NCBI RefSeq assembly: GCF_004570975.1
Contig: NZ_SPPC01000015.1
Span: forward strand, 1-64,000
Reading direction: 5' to 3'
Source: Barnesiella sp. WM24
Lineage (GTDB): Bacteria > Bacteroidota > Bacteroidia > Bacteroidales > Muribaculaceae
DNA length: 64,000 bases
Under the pieces are notes generated by a model that was given only the letters and a program-made list of their open reading frames with translations, did not search any database and was not told the DNA's origin. A program made the translations under genes and the position numbers. Shown here piece by piece: positions 18,498 through 27,372 of this stretch (position 1 is the stretch's first letter; each line of letters starts with the position of its first letter).

Positions 18498-19664
18498 ATG
18501 CGACTTCTCACGATAACGTCAGGCGCCGGCTGTACCGGTGCGACAATTTCTTTGCTTAACCTTATCAACGGATTAAGCAAAAAAGGGGTAAAAATCATGG
18601 TCGTAATTCCGGAAGAAGGATTTCTTTGCCGGGAGCTCACCAAGTCAGGCATACCCTTCAAGGTGATTCCCTACAAATTTTCAATATGGCCCTCCTTTCA
18701 GTCATTAAAAGAAGGAGTATTCTCCTCTCTTTCCTTTTTTTATTCAAGAAAGGTCAACAGTAGTGCTACAAAAAAAATTGCTGAGATAATCGAGCTATTC
18801 AAGCCCGACATCATCCACACCAACACTTCTGTAATCAATATCGGGTATCTGTTGTCAAGAAAATATGGCATCCCCCATGTATGGCATATACGTGAATATG
18901 GAGACAAAGACTTTGATTTCAACAGCTATCCCTCTAAAAGATTGCTACGCCACAGACTGTCAACCCACAGTCATGCAATTGCAATCACCCATGATCTTGC
19001 CAGATATTATGACCTTGATGACAAAAGCAAAGTTATATACAACGGCATCCTGTCTCAAGATGACTATCATTTTACACCAACGAAAAGAAAAGTATTTCTT
19101 TTCGTTGGAAGAGTGACTAAAAATAAAGGTGCCAACGATGTAATCGATGCTTTTATTCAGTTTTCTGATTCCGATCGCGAGTATTGCCTTGAATTGGTTG
19201 GCCACTATGGGAAACGATACAAATCTCGCCTTTTGAAAAGAATACAAGGAACTCCCGCCGAAGGCAGGGTAAAATTTCTCGGACATCAAGATAATCCTAT
19301 AAGCTATATGAGAACATCAAAAGCTCTTATAGTTCCTTCTTTTTACGAGGGCTTCGGTCGCATCACAGCTGAAGCCATGTTCAACGGATGTCTTGTAATC
19401 GGGAGAAACACGGCAGGAACAAAGGAGCAAATGGACAATGGCGTCAGACTCACAGGCAATGAAATAGCATTGAGATTCTCAACAATCGATGACATTGTCC
19501 ACTGTATGCAAAGTGTCGCAACAATGAGCGAAGAAGACTACGGAAAACTTGTCAAAAACGCAAGTTTCACAGTCAAGACACTTTACTCTAATGAGTCAAA
19601 CATAGAAACTACCCTTGCTTATCTTCAAGAAATTGTAGATAAAAACCGTTCAAATATGCGATAA
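18498..19664 (+). CDS. Glycosyltransferase family 4
   Basis: About 388 residues from the ATG at 18498 (an ATG at 18492 and a longer frame from 18468 are also open). GT-B fold: N-terminal LTITSGAGCTGATISLLNLINGL with KKGVKIMVVIPEEG, and HIREYGDKDF mid-domain. C-terminal Glycos_transf_1 domain with VFLFVGRVTKNKGANDVIDAF, VKFLGHQDN, and the E-x7-E region PSFYEGFGRITAEAMFNGC. It transfers a sugar from a nucleotide sugar to the growing repeat unit. The gene ends inside the tail of the convergent CDP-glycerol transferase gene (40-base overlap). Confidence 0.88.
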   Translation: MRLLTITSGAGCTGATISLLNLINGLSKKGVKIMVVIPEEGFLCRELTKSGIPFKVIPYKFSIWPSFQSLKEGVFSSLSFFYSRKVNSSATKKIAEIIELFKPDIIHTNTSVINIGYLLSRKYGIPHVWHIREYGDKDFDFNSYPSKRLLRHRLSTHSHAIAITHDLARYYDLDDKSKVIYNGILSQDDYHFTPTKRKVFLFVGRVTKNKGANDVIDAFIQFSDSDREYCLELVGHYGKRYKSRLLKRIQGTPAEGRVKFLGHQDNPISYMRTSKALIVPSFYEGFGRITAEAMFNGCLVIGRNTAGTKEQMDNGVRLTGNEIALRFSTIDDIVHCMQSVATMSEEDYGKLVKNASFTVKTLYSNESNIETTLAYLQEIVDKNRSNMR

Positions 19665-20902
19665 GTCGATTTAGTATCAGAATAAGTAAATACCAGATTT
19701 TTCACAAATCTTCTCATCTCACTGTATTTCAACTTATTCTCTTCTATTTCCATCAAAGCCTGTCCAAGTTCCTCTGCACTTTTCACAATGGTTCCGGCAC
19801 ATACCGACTCAATCGGAGTAAATGTAAATCCACGAGAATTCTTGTACCTGTCTATGTCATAAAAATTAAAAATAACAGGTTTGTCAAGAAGCAGATAATC
19901 ATAATATCCTGATGTATAATCAGTAAGAAGCGCATCACTTGCCTTCATCAATTCACTTAATCCGTATCTATTGTTGGCCTCATGAATTACAATTCCTTCC
20001 GGCAAAACACGCTCTATTACAGCCCTGTTCTGTTTGGGATGAAGCTTACATACAATAAGAACCCCATTGTTACGCAGGTTGTCGCCCAACGATGCCAAAT
20101 CCATTTCATATCCCAAAAGCTGCCGTGAAGCCTCAGCGGTAAGAGCCTCTTCATAGTCTCTATGAGTAGGTGTATAAAGGACTATCTTCTTTACCGGATA
20201 AGACACTTTTAATTCAAGTTCTTTCCTCACATCATAAGGATAATCATCTGAAATAAGATAGTCGTTACGGCAATTGCCAAGATTCAGGTATCTGCCATAA
20301 TCCAGTCTCATTGACGGCATTATCAGCCTTATTGCAAGTTCTGAATTACAGATATAATAATCAAGGTCATTTTCATCAAAATTGTCAAGCCCCATATAAA
20401 GAGGGTCTGACTTTGAGAAAATATCATTCTTGAACGGCATAGGGAAATACCCCAAATCAACATATGTTGCATAGCTGCTCTTACTGAACGGGCGCAGCCT
20501 ATATGTTATAGACGAGAAGACATGGCTGCTCTCAGTCAGCACGCGATAAAATCTCCACCGGTCTTTCTTGCTGATGTCGCCCAGAAATCGCATAAATTCC
20601 ACTCTCCTATCCGGATAACGGGTCTTCACATAGTCATTTAAAAGTTCTAAGTCATCGTCAGAAGTCACAGCTATGGTGATTATCTTATGCCTGCATTTCC
20701 CATTATCAAGAATATAGCGCGCCAATGTCAAAGCGTTATCCGACCTCCAGTTCATGATATTATATTTATCATTGACTGCCATCCCATGATGTGGAATAAA
20801 CACGAGCCTGTCACGGTCAGAATATCTTGCCCTGCAGGCAAGTATCGATTGAAGCAAATACTTTATTCCTTCTTTTACTTTTCCCACTCTCATAGACATC
20901 AC
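19625..20902 (-). CDS. CDP-glycerol glycerophosphotransferase family (TagB/TagF-like)
   Basis: 425 residues. N-terminal half has LVFIPHHGMAVNDKYNIMNW and KIITIAVTSDDDLELL; the C-terminal half carries the family core: KKIVLYTPTHRDYEEALTAEA, NGVLIVCKLHPKQN, DALLTDYTSGYYDYLLLDKPVIFNFYDIDRY and RGFTFTPIESVCAGTIVKSAEELGQAL. Members transfer glycerol- or ribitol-phosphate from CDP donors to polymers or glycans, so the polysaccharide may bear polyol phosphate (inference). It is translationally coupled to the flippase gene (ATGA-type 4-base overlap at 20899-20902), and its 3' end overlaps the convergent GT4 gene by 40 bases. Confidence 0.87.
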   Translation of the reverse strand: MMSMRVGKVKEGIKYLLQSILACRARYSDRDRLVFIPHHGMAVNDKYNIMNWRSDNALTLARYILDNGKCRHKIITIAVTSDDDLELLNDYVKTRYPDRRVEFMRFLGDISKKDRWRFYRVLTESSHVFSSITYRLRPFSKSSYATYVDLGYFPMPFKNDIFSKSDPLYMGLDNFDENDLDYYICNSELAIRLIMPSMRLDYGRYLNLGNCRNDYLISDDYPYDVRKELELKVSYPVKKIVLYTPTHRDYEEALTAEASRQLLGYEMDLASLGDNLRNNGVLIVCKLHPKQNRAVIERVLPEGIVIHEANNRYGLSELMKASDALLTDYTSGYYDYLLLDKPVIFNFYDIDRYKNSRGFTFTPIESVCAGTIVKSAEELGQALMEIEENKLKYSEMRRFVKNLVFTYSDTKSTYRIFERFLSTIS

Positions 20903-22356
20903 CCTTTATTTCTATGTAAAAAGTTATTTTGTATCATCTCGACAAATTCATGAAATGAAGACCTCAGAAAAAGGAATATCAACAGAATATACACCAACGC
21001 TCCTGTCGGTATACCCACTATTAACTGCAATCCGTAAGAAGGGATTACCAAGGTCACAAACCAGACGACAGCAGCCATCACCACACTACATCCGAAGTAA
21101 GGCATAAAATCTTTCATCTGTGTCTTAAACGACAATCCAATCAAGGTGTTAGTATATCGGGTATTCAATATCGTCGCTATTATATTATATATAAACTGCC
21201 CCCAGCAGATTGCAATAATGCCAAACGGCATCATTGCAAAGAGTATTGTTATCGCAATGCTCTTTTTTATTATCTCAAGACGCAAGGCAAGATCAGAACG
21301 GCCTTTAACATACAAGACATTCAGATTTATCGACGTAATATGATCAAACATACATGACGCTGCAAGAATCTGCAACATCGGCACTGACATCATCCATTTA
21401 TCAGTCATTGCAACGACAATAAGGGGCTCAGCCAATGCTGAGACACCTAACATCGCAGGAAACACGACAAGCGAAGCATAGCTTATGTATTTTGAATATG
21501 CCTTTCGTAACTTTTCATCATCGTCCTGTATAGAGCTGAATATCGGAAACGCCACCTTTGACAACACAAGTGTAATCGAGGTAATAGACATTGACGACAA
21601 CATATCAGCTCGGTTATAATAACCCAATTCATCAGCCGAGTAACGCTTACCGATTACTATCGGATAAAGATTTCTGTATAACAGATGCAATAACGATGAC
21701 GCCAATAATTTTGAGCTGTAGCCGAACAGCTCTTTAAATGACCTGATAGAAAAAATAAGTCCCGGCACCCATCGTGAGCCGAGTATATACACTAAAACCG
21801 TCTGCATGCCTAAACTTACAAGACTCTGCACAACCAATGCCCATACCCCAAAACCATTATAGGCAAGTGTAATGCTTACAGCTCCTGATATGATTGCCGA
21901 CAACAACGAAATTTCAGCCTGCGCTTTAAATTTCAGTTCAATTGACAGTCGTGTCTTATGTACAGCCGACAGAGAGCCTATTATCAATCCAAGACCAAGT
22001 ATACGGGTTATTTCAGTAAGTCGCGGCATCCCATAAAACTCCGATATATATGGAGCGCCGAAAAACAACAGTGTATATAGCAAGACGGAAATGGCAACTG
22101 TGAAATAAAATACCGTACAATAATCGACATTTGTACGGTTCTTTCGTTGTATCAAGGCATTGGAGAAACCACTGTCAATAAACGCCTGGGAGAATTGGAT
22201 AAAGACCGCAAGCATAGCGACCATACCAAAATCCTCCGGCATAAGTATACGCGCAAGCACAATGTTTACAGCAAGTTGTATAAACATTGTTGAAAAACGC
22301 TCAATGGAACTCCATGCAAGCCCTTTTACCGTTTTGTCTCTTAAACTTTGGGACAT
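20899..22356 (-). CDS. Wzx-type oligosaccharide flippase
   Basis: 485 residues with 12-14 predicted transmembrane helices. The start (SQSLRDKTVKGLAWSSIERFSTMFIQLAVNIVLARILMPEDFGMVAML) is typical of the PST/MOP-superfamily flippases of Bacteroidetes, and GKRYSADELGYYNRADMLSSMSI is the conserved mid-protein loop. It moves lipid-linked repeat units across the inner membrane for the EpsG-like polymerase. It is on the strand opposite to the main cluster, with its own promoter, and is followed by the CDP-glycerol transferase gene. Confidence 0.88.
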   Translation of the reverse strand: MSQSLRDKTVKGLAWSSIERFSTMFIQLAVNIVLARILMPEDFGMVAMLAVFIQFSQAFIDSGFSNALIQRKNRTNVDYCTVFYFTVAISVLLYTLLFFGAPYISEFYGMPRLTEITRILGLGLIIGSLSAVHKTRLSIELKFKAQAEISLLSAIISGAVSITLAYNGFGVWALVVQSLVSLGMQTVLVYILGSRWVPGLIFSIRSFKELFGYSSKLLASSLLHLLYRNLYPIVIGKRYSADELGYYNRADMLSSMSITSITLVLSKVAFPIFSSIQDDDEKLRKAYSKYISYASLVVFPAMLGVSALAEPLIVVAMTDKWMMSVPMLQILAASCMFDHITSINLNVLYVKGRSDLALRLEIIKKSIAITILFAMMPFGIIAICWGQFIYNIIATILNTRYTNTLIGLSFKTQMKDFMPYFGCSVVMAAVVWFVTLVIPSYGLQLIVGIPTGALVYILLIFLFLRSSFHEFVEMIQNNFLHRNKG

Positions 22357-22404
22357 TACTATATCTGTTCTCTACTTTTATAGAACAAAAAACTTTTATC
22401 CTTA

Positions 22405-22434
22405 CAAAGTTACGCTTATCATGATAATTTACAA
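22405..22434 (-). promoter_or_regulatory. Promoter of the flippase operon (minus strand)
   Basis: On the minus strand TTG (22432-22434), 19-base spacer, TAACTTTG (22405-22412). Expected start near 22399, about 43 bases before the ATG. Confidence 0.65.
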
Positions 22435-22504
22435 AATCGGCTTTTACTAAAGCTGACTGTTAACCATATATTATACGTTCAAAAGGATGGAACCCCGTGG
22501 GAAG

Positions 22505-22852
22505 TCAGTCAAGGTGGGGGGCGATGTCGGAGAGGGTGATACCGAGGAGGCGCATGCGTTCGCGGAGTTCGGGGAGGGTTTCGTTGAAAAACTCGGCGCG
22601 GCGTGCCTCAAGTATCAGACGCGGCGCCTCGGGCGACACATAGTAACCGAGTCCGCGCCGGGAGTATATTATGCCCTGCGACTGCAGTTCCTCAAACGCC
22701 TTGAGTACAGTGCGGTTGTTGACAGCAAGCTCCACCGACAGCTCCTTGATTGACGGCACACGACCGTCGACATGCCACTCGTCGGCGATTATCCGGGCGT
22801 GGCTCAGGTCGACTATCTGCTTGTAAATCGGTTTGTTTTCATTAAAGTCCAT
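22505..22852 (-). CDS. GntR-family regulator (YtrA subfamily)
   Basis: 115 residues from the ATG at 22852 (MDFNENKPIYKQIVD), the normal family start; a longer frame from 22888 would overlap the permease gene. Residues 5-75 are a GntR winged helix (VPSIKELSVELAVNNRTVLKAFEELQSQGIIYSRRGLGYYVS); the short tail (EFFNETLPELRERMRLLGITLSDI) is the YtrA-type dimerisation helix pair. YtrA regulators usually repress their linked ABC transporter operon. Here the gene is last in the ABC operon, 10 bp after the permease. Confidence 0.88.
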   Translation of the reverse strand: MDFNENKPIYKQIVDLSHARIIADEWHVDGRVPSIKELSVELAVNNRTVLKAFEELQSQGIIYSRRGLGYYVSPEAPRLILEARRAEFFNETLPELRERMRLLGITLSDIAPHLD

Positions 22853-22862
22853 CGGCAGGCTG

Positions 22863-23591
22863 TCATATCTGCCTGCCCTTAATGGCACGGCAGGTGATTA
22901 CGATTACAAAGATAGTACAAATTGCGAAAAATATCTCCATCGGGGTTATAAGCAGGCTGATTTCATTAAGAAGCCGTGAGGCTATCTCATCGGAACTTAG
23001 CTCGACGCCGTTGTACCCGTCGGAAAATCCCTGCCTGAATGCGATGAAGGCTCCGTAGATTCCGCCTATAAACGACTGTATCATACACGTGACTATTGTC
23101 CACACGACGGAGAGGATTATGCGGTTATGCCTGATGGAGGTCACGCAGTAGAGACATACTGCCATAGGGAGCATGTTGCCTATTACGGTGCATGTTATAT
23201 ACCTGCCGCTGATCAGGGTGCTTACGGCTGCATATGCCTCTTTAAGCAGCGGGCTTACCACGAGCCACTGACGTGTCAGCATGTAGCATGCAGCTATCGG
23301 GACGACGACAAGCAGCGGGACAACGATAAATGTGTAGACAAGCAGGAAGAGCGCCTTACGCCGCCAGTCGACAGGAAGCATGGTGTCAATCTCCATTCCA
23401 TTGCGCGAAGCAAATATCAACGCGCCGAAGAAGAGCATCATGTAAATGATGTTGTACACTATGAGTGCTATAAATGGAGCCCCGTCCCATCGCAGGGTAA
23501 AGAATATCAGCATGTAGAGAAACACAGAGATGACCGGATAGAGTATCAGCTGCTTCTTCAGCCGGGGCATGTAATAATTCAATAGTCGCAT
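22863..23591 (-). CDS. ABC transporter permease-like membrane protein
   Basis: 242 residues with about six hydrophobic helices (LILYPVISVFLYMLIFFTL, ALIVYNIIYMMLFFGALIFA, ALFLLVYTFIVVPLLVVVPIAACYML and others). No catalytic motif. It sits between an ABC ATPase and a YtrA-type regulator, which identifies it as the membrane subunit by context. Substrate unknown. Confidence 0.75.
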   Translation of the reverse strand: MRLLNYYMPRLKKQLILYPVISVFLYMLIFFTLRWDGAPFIALIVYNIIYMMLFFGALIFASRNGMEIDTMLPVDWRRKALFLLVYTFIVVPLLVVVPIAACYMLTRQWLVVSPLLKEAYAAVSTLISGRYITCTVIGNMLPMAVCLYCVTSIRHNRIILSVVWTIVTCMIQSFIGGIYGAFIAFRQGFSDGYNGVELSSDEIASRLLNEISLLITPMEIFFAICTIFVIVITCRAIKGRQI

Positions 23592-23607
23592 CGTGGATAA
23601 TTACATT

Positions 23608-24417
23608 TTATAGTTTCACATCGTTTAGCAGAGCCTTGAAAAGTAGTTCATAGTCGACGTCACAGCTTTCATCGCAGCTGTCGGCGGGGCTGATTGCATG
23701 ATAGGCGTTGAAGCGGCGCTCGACATAGAGCGGCGCGACTGGAGGCTCGGAAGTAACCGTAAACGACACTCTTTGGAGAAGGCTGTCAACGGTGTCGGCA
23801 AGCACAAGCCTTCCCCGCGACAACACCAGCACTCCGTCATAGAGATTACGCAGGTCTGAGACGATATGGGTCGACACGATCACTGTCTGGTCGGGAGTGA
23901 CACACTCGGCTATCATCGACTGTAGATGCAGGCGTGAAGGTATGTCAAGACCGTTTGCCGGCTCGTCAAGCAGCAGCACTTCTGTGCGCAATGCAAGCGC
24001 GTAGGCAAGCTGAGCCTTGTGGCGGTTGCCGAGCGACATGCGGCTGAAGCGCTCCCTGCCTGTCATGCCGAAACGGTCAAGGTTGCGCCTAAGCATCTCA
24101 GGATCAAAGTCAGGGTAAAATACTGCGTGGCAGCGTGTCATCTCCTCTATCGAAACAAAGGGGAAGTCCATGTTGTCGCCAAGGAAAAACACGCGGCTCA
24201 TAATCTCGGGACGACGTTCACTGACAGGGCTCCCGTCAATGAGACACTCGCCTTTTGCCGGCGACAGCAGTCCGGCTGTCAGATGAAGCAGAGTGGTCTT
24301 TCCGGCTCCGTTTTCACCAAGCAGCAGATATATGCCGCCGCCGATGGAGGCGGAAGCGTTGCTCAACGCCTCCACCCCCTTGCGGTAAGCATAGGTTAAA
24401 TTTTTTAGAGTTATCAT
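23608..24417 (-). CDS. ABC transporter ATP-binding protein
   Basis: 269 residues. Walker A GENGAGKTTLLHLTAGLL (about 35-50), signature region FSRMSLGNRHKAQLAYAL, in which SLGN replaces the usual LSGGQ, Walker B VLLLDEPANGLD, H-loop VIVSTHIVSDL. It powers the adjacent six-helix permease. Likely co-transcribed with the upstream TraB/GumN gene (25-base gap) and the two downstream genes. The unorthodox signature is common in YtrB-type ATPases. Confidence 0.92.
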   Translation of the reverse strand: MITLKNLTYAYRKGVEALSNASASIGGGIYLLLGENGAGKTTLLHLTAGLLSPAKGECLIDGSPVSERRPEIMSRVFFLGDNMDFPFVSIEEMTRCHAVFYPDFDPEMLRRNLDRFGMTGRERFSRMSLGNRHKAQLAYALALRTEVLLLDEPANGLDIPSRLHLQSMIAECVTPDQTVIVSTHIVSDLRNLYDGVLVLSRGRLVLADTVDSLLQRVSFTVTSEPPVAPLYVERRFNAYHAISPADSCDESCDVDYELLFKALLNDVKL

Positions 24418-24442
24418 CAGTAAAAGTATAGAGTCAGTAATT

Positions 24443-25330
24443 TCAGTCTACGGCGGTCACCTCATAGCCGGCATTGCGGAGCTGTGAAAGGATGCCTTTC
24501 TCCCCGACAAGATGACCGGCGCCTACCACTATCATAACCTTGTCGGCAGGAAGAATCTCCCTCAACTGCGCAATCCAGTTGTCGTTGCGGTCATAGATCA
24601 GCGCCTTTGCCGTCTCGGGCGACATTCCTGTCTCCGGGTCGTTAAAGAGGCGTTCCATCGCGTCAAGGTCGGCACTCATGTAAGCAGCGGCAAGCGTCTT
24701 TGCGTCTTCAATCGTTTTTTCTTCTTTGCGTATATCTTTCATCAGCTGTTCAGCCTGTCTTGACAGAGAGCCGCCCATGAGTATTGCAAATTGCTGTTCG
24801 GCAGTCTCCAGTCCCTTCACTGTCTTTCCGGCAAGCTGCGCACGCTCCTGTATCACTTGGTCAAGTTGTTGCTGACCGGTAAATTCCGGAAACGCCACCA
24901 TGCTCTGCATCACTCCGAGCTGGGTCGACACCACTACCGGCTTCATCGGGTCGAGTGCAGCAGCGGTAAGCATTCCGCCTGTATATTTTCCAAGCACCGC
25001 GCTTACCGAGTCGAGTTGCTCGGCTGAAAGCAGCTTTGACAAAGTGCTGTCGGCAGGAGCCATTGAATGTCTCATCGCCACCTGCTGCACCGCGGGCGAC
25101 GTCATTTCCGCCATCTCAAGCTCTCCGTAGACTGTCGACACACTGTTTAATGCATCGGCAAATCCCTGAATGGAATCAAGAATAGCAACCGGCGCTATGT
25201 GATGAGTGCCGAATATATATGAATCACCCTTTGAATCGCCGCCTGTCACTTTCCAGAGCAATTGCGCCTGAGTAGAGAGAGCCATAGCAATTGCCGCAAT
25301 TGAAAATAAAATCTTTTTCATCTTTATCAT
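24443..25330 (-). CDS. TraB/GumN family protein
   Basis: 295 residues. Signal peptide (MKKILFSIAAIAMALSTQAQ when started at the second Met). TraB features: IFGTHHIAP near the N-terminus (the GxxH motif), TVYGELEM (conserved Glu), GLETAEQQFAILMG, YDRNDNWIAQLREIL and VMIVVGAGHLVGEKGILSQLRNAGYEV at the C-terminus (second conserved His). Family members have a Tiki-like fold and are thought to be metal-dependent peptidases; a role here is unproven. It probably leads the ABC/GntR operon. Confidence 0.87.
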   Translation of the reverse strand: MIKMKKILFSIAAIAMALSTQAQLLWKVTGGDSKGDSYIFGTHHIAPVAILDSIQGFADALNSVSTVYGELEMAEMTSPAVQQVAMRHSMAPADSTLSKLLSAEQLDSVSAVLGKYTGGMLTAAALDPMKPVVVSTQLGVMQSMVAFPEFTGQQQLDQVIQERAQLAGKTVKGLETAEQQFAILMGGSLSRQAEQLMKDIRKEEKTIEDAKTLAAAYMSADLDAMERLFNDPETGMSPETAKALIYDRNDNWIAQLREILPADKVMIVVGAGHLVGEKGILSQLRNAGYEVTAVD

Positions 25331-25395
25331 TAAGTTTGTGTTAATAATTGGCTTAATCTTGTAGCAATGTAGTCATGTACACTACTATCACACCG

Positions 25396-25425
25396 CAAAT
25401 GTAAGACGTATTTTCCACTCCGCAA
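25396..25425 (-). promoter_or_regulatory. Promoter of the TraB/ABC operon (minus strand)
   Basis: Minus strand TTG (25423-25425), 19-base spacer, TACATTTG (25396-25403). Start expected near 25390, leaving a leader of about 60 bases before the gene at 25330. Confidence 0.65.
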
Positions 25426-25530
25426 AATTTTTCCATAAGTTTTTTTATAATTTTTTTCACCGGCATATTATGATAATTCATCACAAATGCTTAATTTTGA
25501 TATTGACATAACCAAAAAACACTTGATATT

Positions 25531-26100
25531 ATGAATAATGTATTAGACACATCCTATTTATTTCTTGCCGACGGATTTGAAGAGACCGAAGCACTTGCCA
25601 CCATTGACATCATGCGCCGCGCAGGCATGACCGTCTACACAGTAGCTGTAGGCACCAAGGATAAGACAGTAAAAGGCGCCCACGGAGTTTCCGTGACAGC
25701 CGACAAGCTATTAAACGAGATTGACGCCAATAATGCAGAATGGCTGATATTGCCCGGCGGAATGCCCGGTTCAACCAACCTTGCCGCCGACGGCGCCCTC
25801 AGCGACATGATCAACAAGCAGTGGATCAAAGGCGGTAAAATAGCAGCCATCTGTGCCGCCCCGGCTGTTGTGCTCGGACCGCTTGGCGTAGTTCGCGGAC
25901 AGGAAGCCACCTGCTACCCGTCATTCAAAGACGAGCTCGTCAACGCCGGAGGAAAATTCATCGATAACCGCGTGGTAATCAGCGGCAACCTCGTCACTGC
26001 CAACGGTCCGTCATCAGCGTTTCTGTTTGGATTTGCCATTGTTTCCGAAACCCTTGGCAACGACGTCGCTTCATCAATAGCATCGGGAATGTTGGTATAG
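25531..26100 (+). CDS. DJ-1/PfpI family protein (YajL/ThiJ-like)
   Basis: 189 residues. Conserved acidic pair DGFEETEA (E17/E18), central LILPGGMPG, and the nucleophile elbow AAICAAPAV with Cys108, followed by ATCYPSFKDEL. This matches the DJ-1 subgroup (YajL-like) of the superfamily, implicated in protein or nucleotide deglycation and stress protection, with the exact reaction debated. Full length. A TAATTTTG box lies at 25492-25499 but without a clear -33 element. Confidence 0.9.
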   Translation: MNNVLDTSYLFLADGFEETEALATIDIMRRAGMTVYTVAVGTKDKTVKGAHGVSVTADKLLNEIDANNAEWLILPGGMPGSTNLAADGALSDMINKQWIKGGKIAAICAAPAVVLGPLGVVRGQEATCYPSFKDELVNAGGKFIDNRVVISGNLVTANGPSSAFLFGFAIVSETLGNDVASSIASGMLV

Positions 26101-26104
26101 CCGA

Positions 26105-26135
26105 TTGCCATAAGCAAAATTTTTGCTTATATTTG
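26105..26135 (+). promoter_or_regulatory. Promoter adjoining a start codon
   Basis: TTG (26105-26107), exactly 20 bases, TATATTTG (26128-26135). The ATG of the glycosyltransferase is at 26141, where transcription would be expected to begin. Confidence 0.7.
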
Positions 26136-26140
26136 CAACC

Positions 26141-27343
26141 ATGAAACAACGTGTACTGCTTGTAAACAAATTCTATTATAGACGTGGAGGCGACTGCGTG
26201 TATCTTCTCAACCTTGAGGAGATGCTGCGCAGTCGCGGTCATGAAGTGGCGGTCTTTGCCATGGGCTATCCCGACAATATACCGTCAGAATGGACGCCAT
26301 ATTTTGCGCCTGAGGTTCAATTTGCAGGAGGCATGATGCAAAAGCTGAAAGCCGTGAGGCGAACACTCGGAATGGGCGACATCAACTCGACGTTTACAGC
26401 CATCCTTGACCGGTTCAAGCCCGATGTAGTACACCTCAACAATATCCACTCCTATCTATCGCCGCAACTTGCCCTATTGGCCCGCAAGCGTGGAGTCAAG
26501 GTAGCCTGGACCATGCACGACTACAAGCTTCTATGTCCCTCTTACTCCTGCCTGAGCCACGGCAAGCCTTGTGAGCTGTGCATCGGCGGCGACAAGAGCC
26601 ATGTCATAAAGGAGCGGTGCATGAAAGGGTCGCTTGCAGCAAGCGCCATCGCATGGCTCGAAGCCGGGAAATGGAGTCGCGACAGACTCTCGGCGTGCAC
26701 CGACATGTTCATCTGCCCGTCAGAGTTCATGGCGTCAAAAATGCGTCAGGGAGGCTTCCCCGATAAGAAAATCGTGACACTCAACAATTTCTTGGCACCG
26801 GCAATATGGGAGAAAAAGCGCGTCACGCCTGTAAAGACTGAACGCGGCGACTATTACTGCTATGTCGGCAGACTATCGCATGAGAAAGGCGTAGAGACGC
26901 TTCTCAAATCAGCCTCAACGCTCCCCTACCACATCAAGATTGCCGGAGGAGGTCCTCTCGAAGCCGACCTACGGAAACGTTATGGCAATCAAGGCAACAT
27001 TGAGTTTCTCGGACACCTTGACAGCGAAGGTGTCGACAAATTACTTGCCGGTGCGAGATTTTCGGTGGTGCCGTCGGAGTGTTACGAAAACAACCCCTTC
27101 AGCGTCATTGAGTCGCTATGTGCCGGCACACCGGTGCTCGGAGCGAAGATAGGCGGCATCCCGGAGCTTATCGCCGCCAACAACGGAATGACCTATCCAT
27201 CGGGCGACTGCGCTGCGCTCGCCACGTCAATCGAAAAAATGTGGAATCAGAGTTTTGACCACGAAAAAATATCTCAGGACGCGCTTGACCGTTTCAGCCC
27301 CGAGTTGCATTATATTTTCTTAAATAAAATATATGGTGCATAA
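26141..27343 (+). CDS. Glycosyltransferase family 4
   Basis: 400 residues. N-terminal RVLLVNKFYYRRGGDCVYLLNLEEML is the donor-side GT4 pattern of WbaZ/PimA-like enzymes; VVHLNNIHSYLSPQLALLARKRGVKVAWTMHDYKLLCPSYSCL follows, then a cysteine-rich loop (PCELCIGGDKSHVIKERCMKGS). C-terminal domain has YCYVGRLSHEKGVETLLKSA, IEFLGHLDSEGVDKLL and PSECYENNPFSVIESLCAGTPVLG (E-x7-E). The ATG at 26141 is preferred over the in-frame 26123 start, which lies within the promoter. First gene of a small sugar cluster with a radical SAM gene and another GT4. Confidence 0.9.
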   Translation: MKQRVLLVNKFYYRRGGDCVYLLNLEEMLRSRGHEVAVFAMGYPDNIPSEWTPYFAPEVQFAGGMMQKLKAVRRTLGMGDINSTFTAILDRFKPDVVHLNNIHSYLSPQLALLARKRGVKVAWTMHDYKLLCPSYSCLSHGKPCELCIGGDKSHVIKERCMKGSLAASAIAWLEAGKWSRDRLSACTDMFICPSEFMASKMRQGGFPDKKIVTLNNFLAPAIWEKKRVTPVKTERGDYYCYVGRLSHEKGVETLLKSASTLPYHIKIAGGGPLEADLRKRYGNQGNIEFLGHLDSEGVDKLLAGARFSVVPSECYENNPFSVIESLCAGTPVLGAKIGGIPELIAANNGMTYPSGDCAALATSIEKMWNQSFDHEKISQDALDRFSPELHYIFLNKIYGA

Positions 27344-27372
27344 TTCGCGTTATTAGATAAAACACCAAAAAC

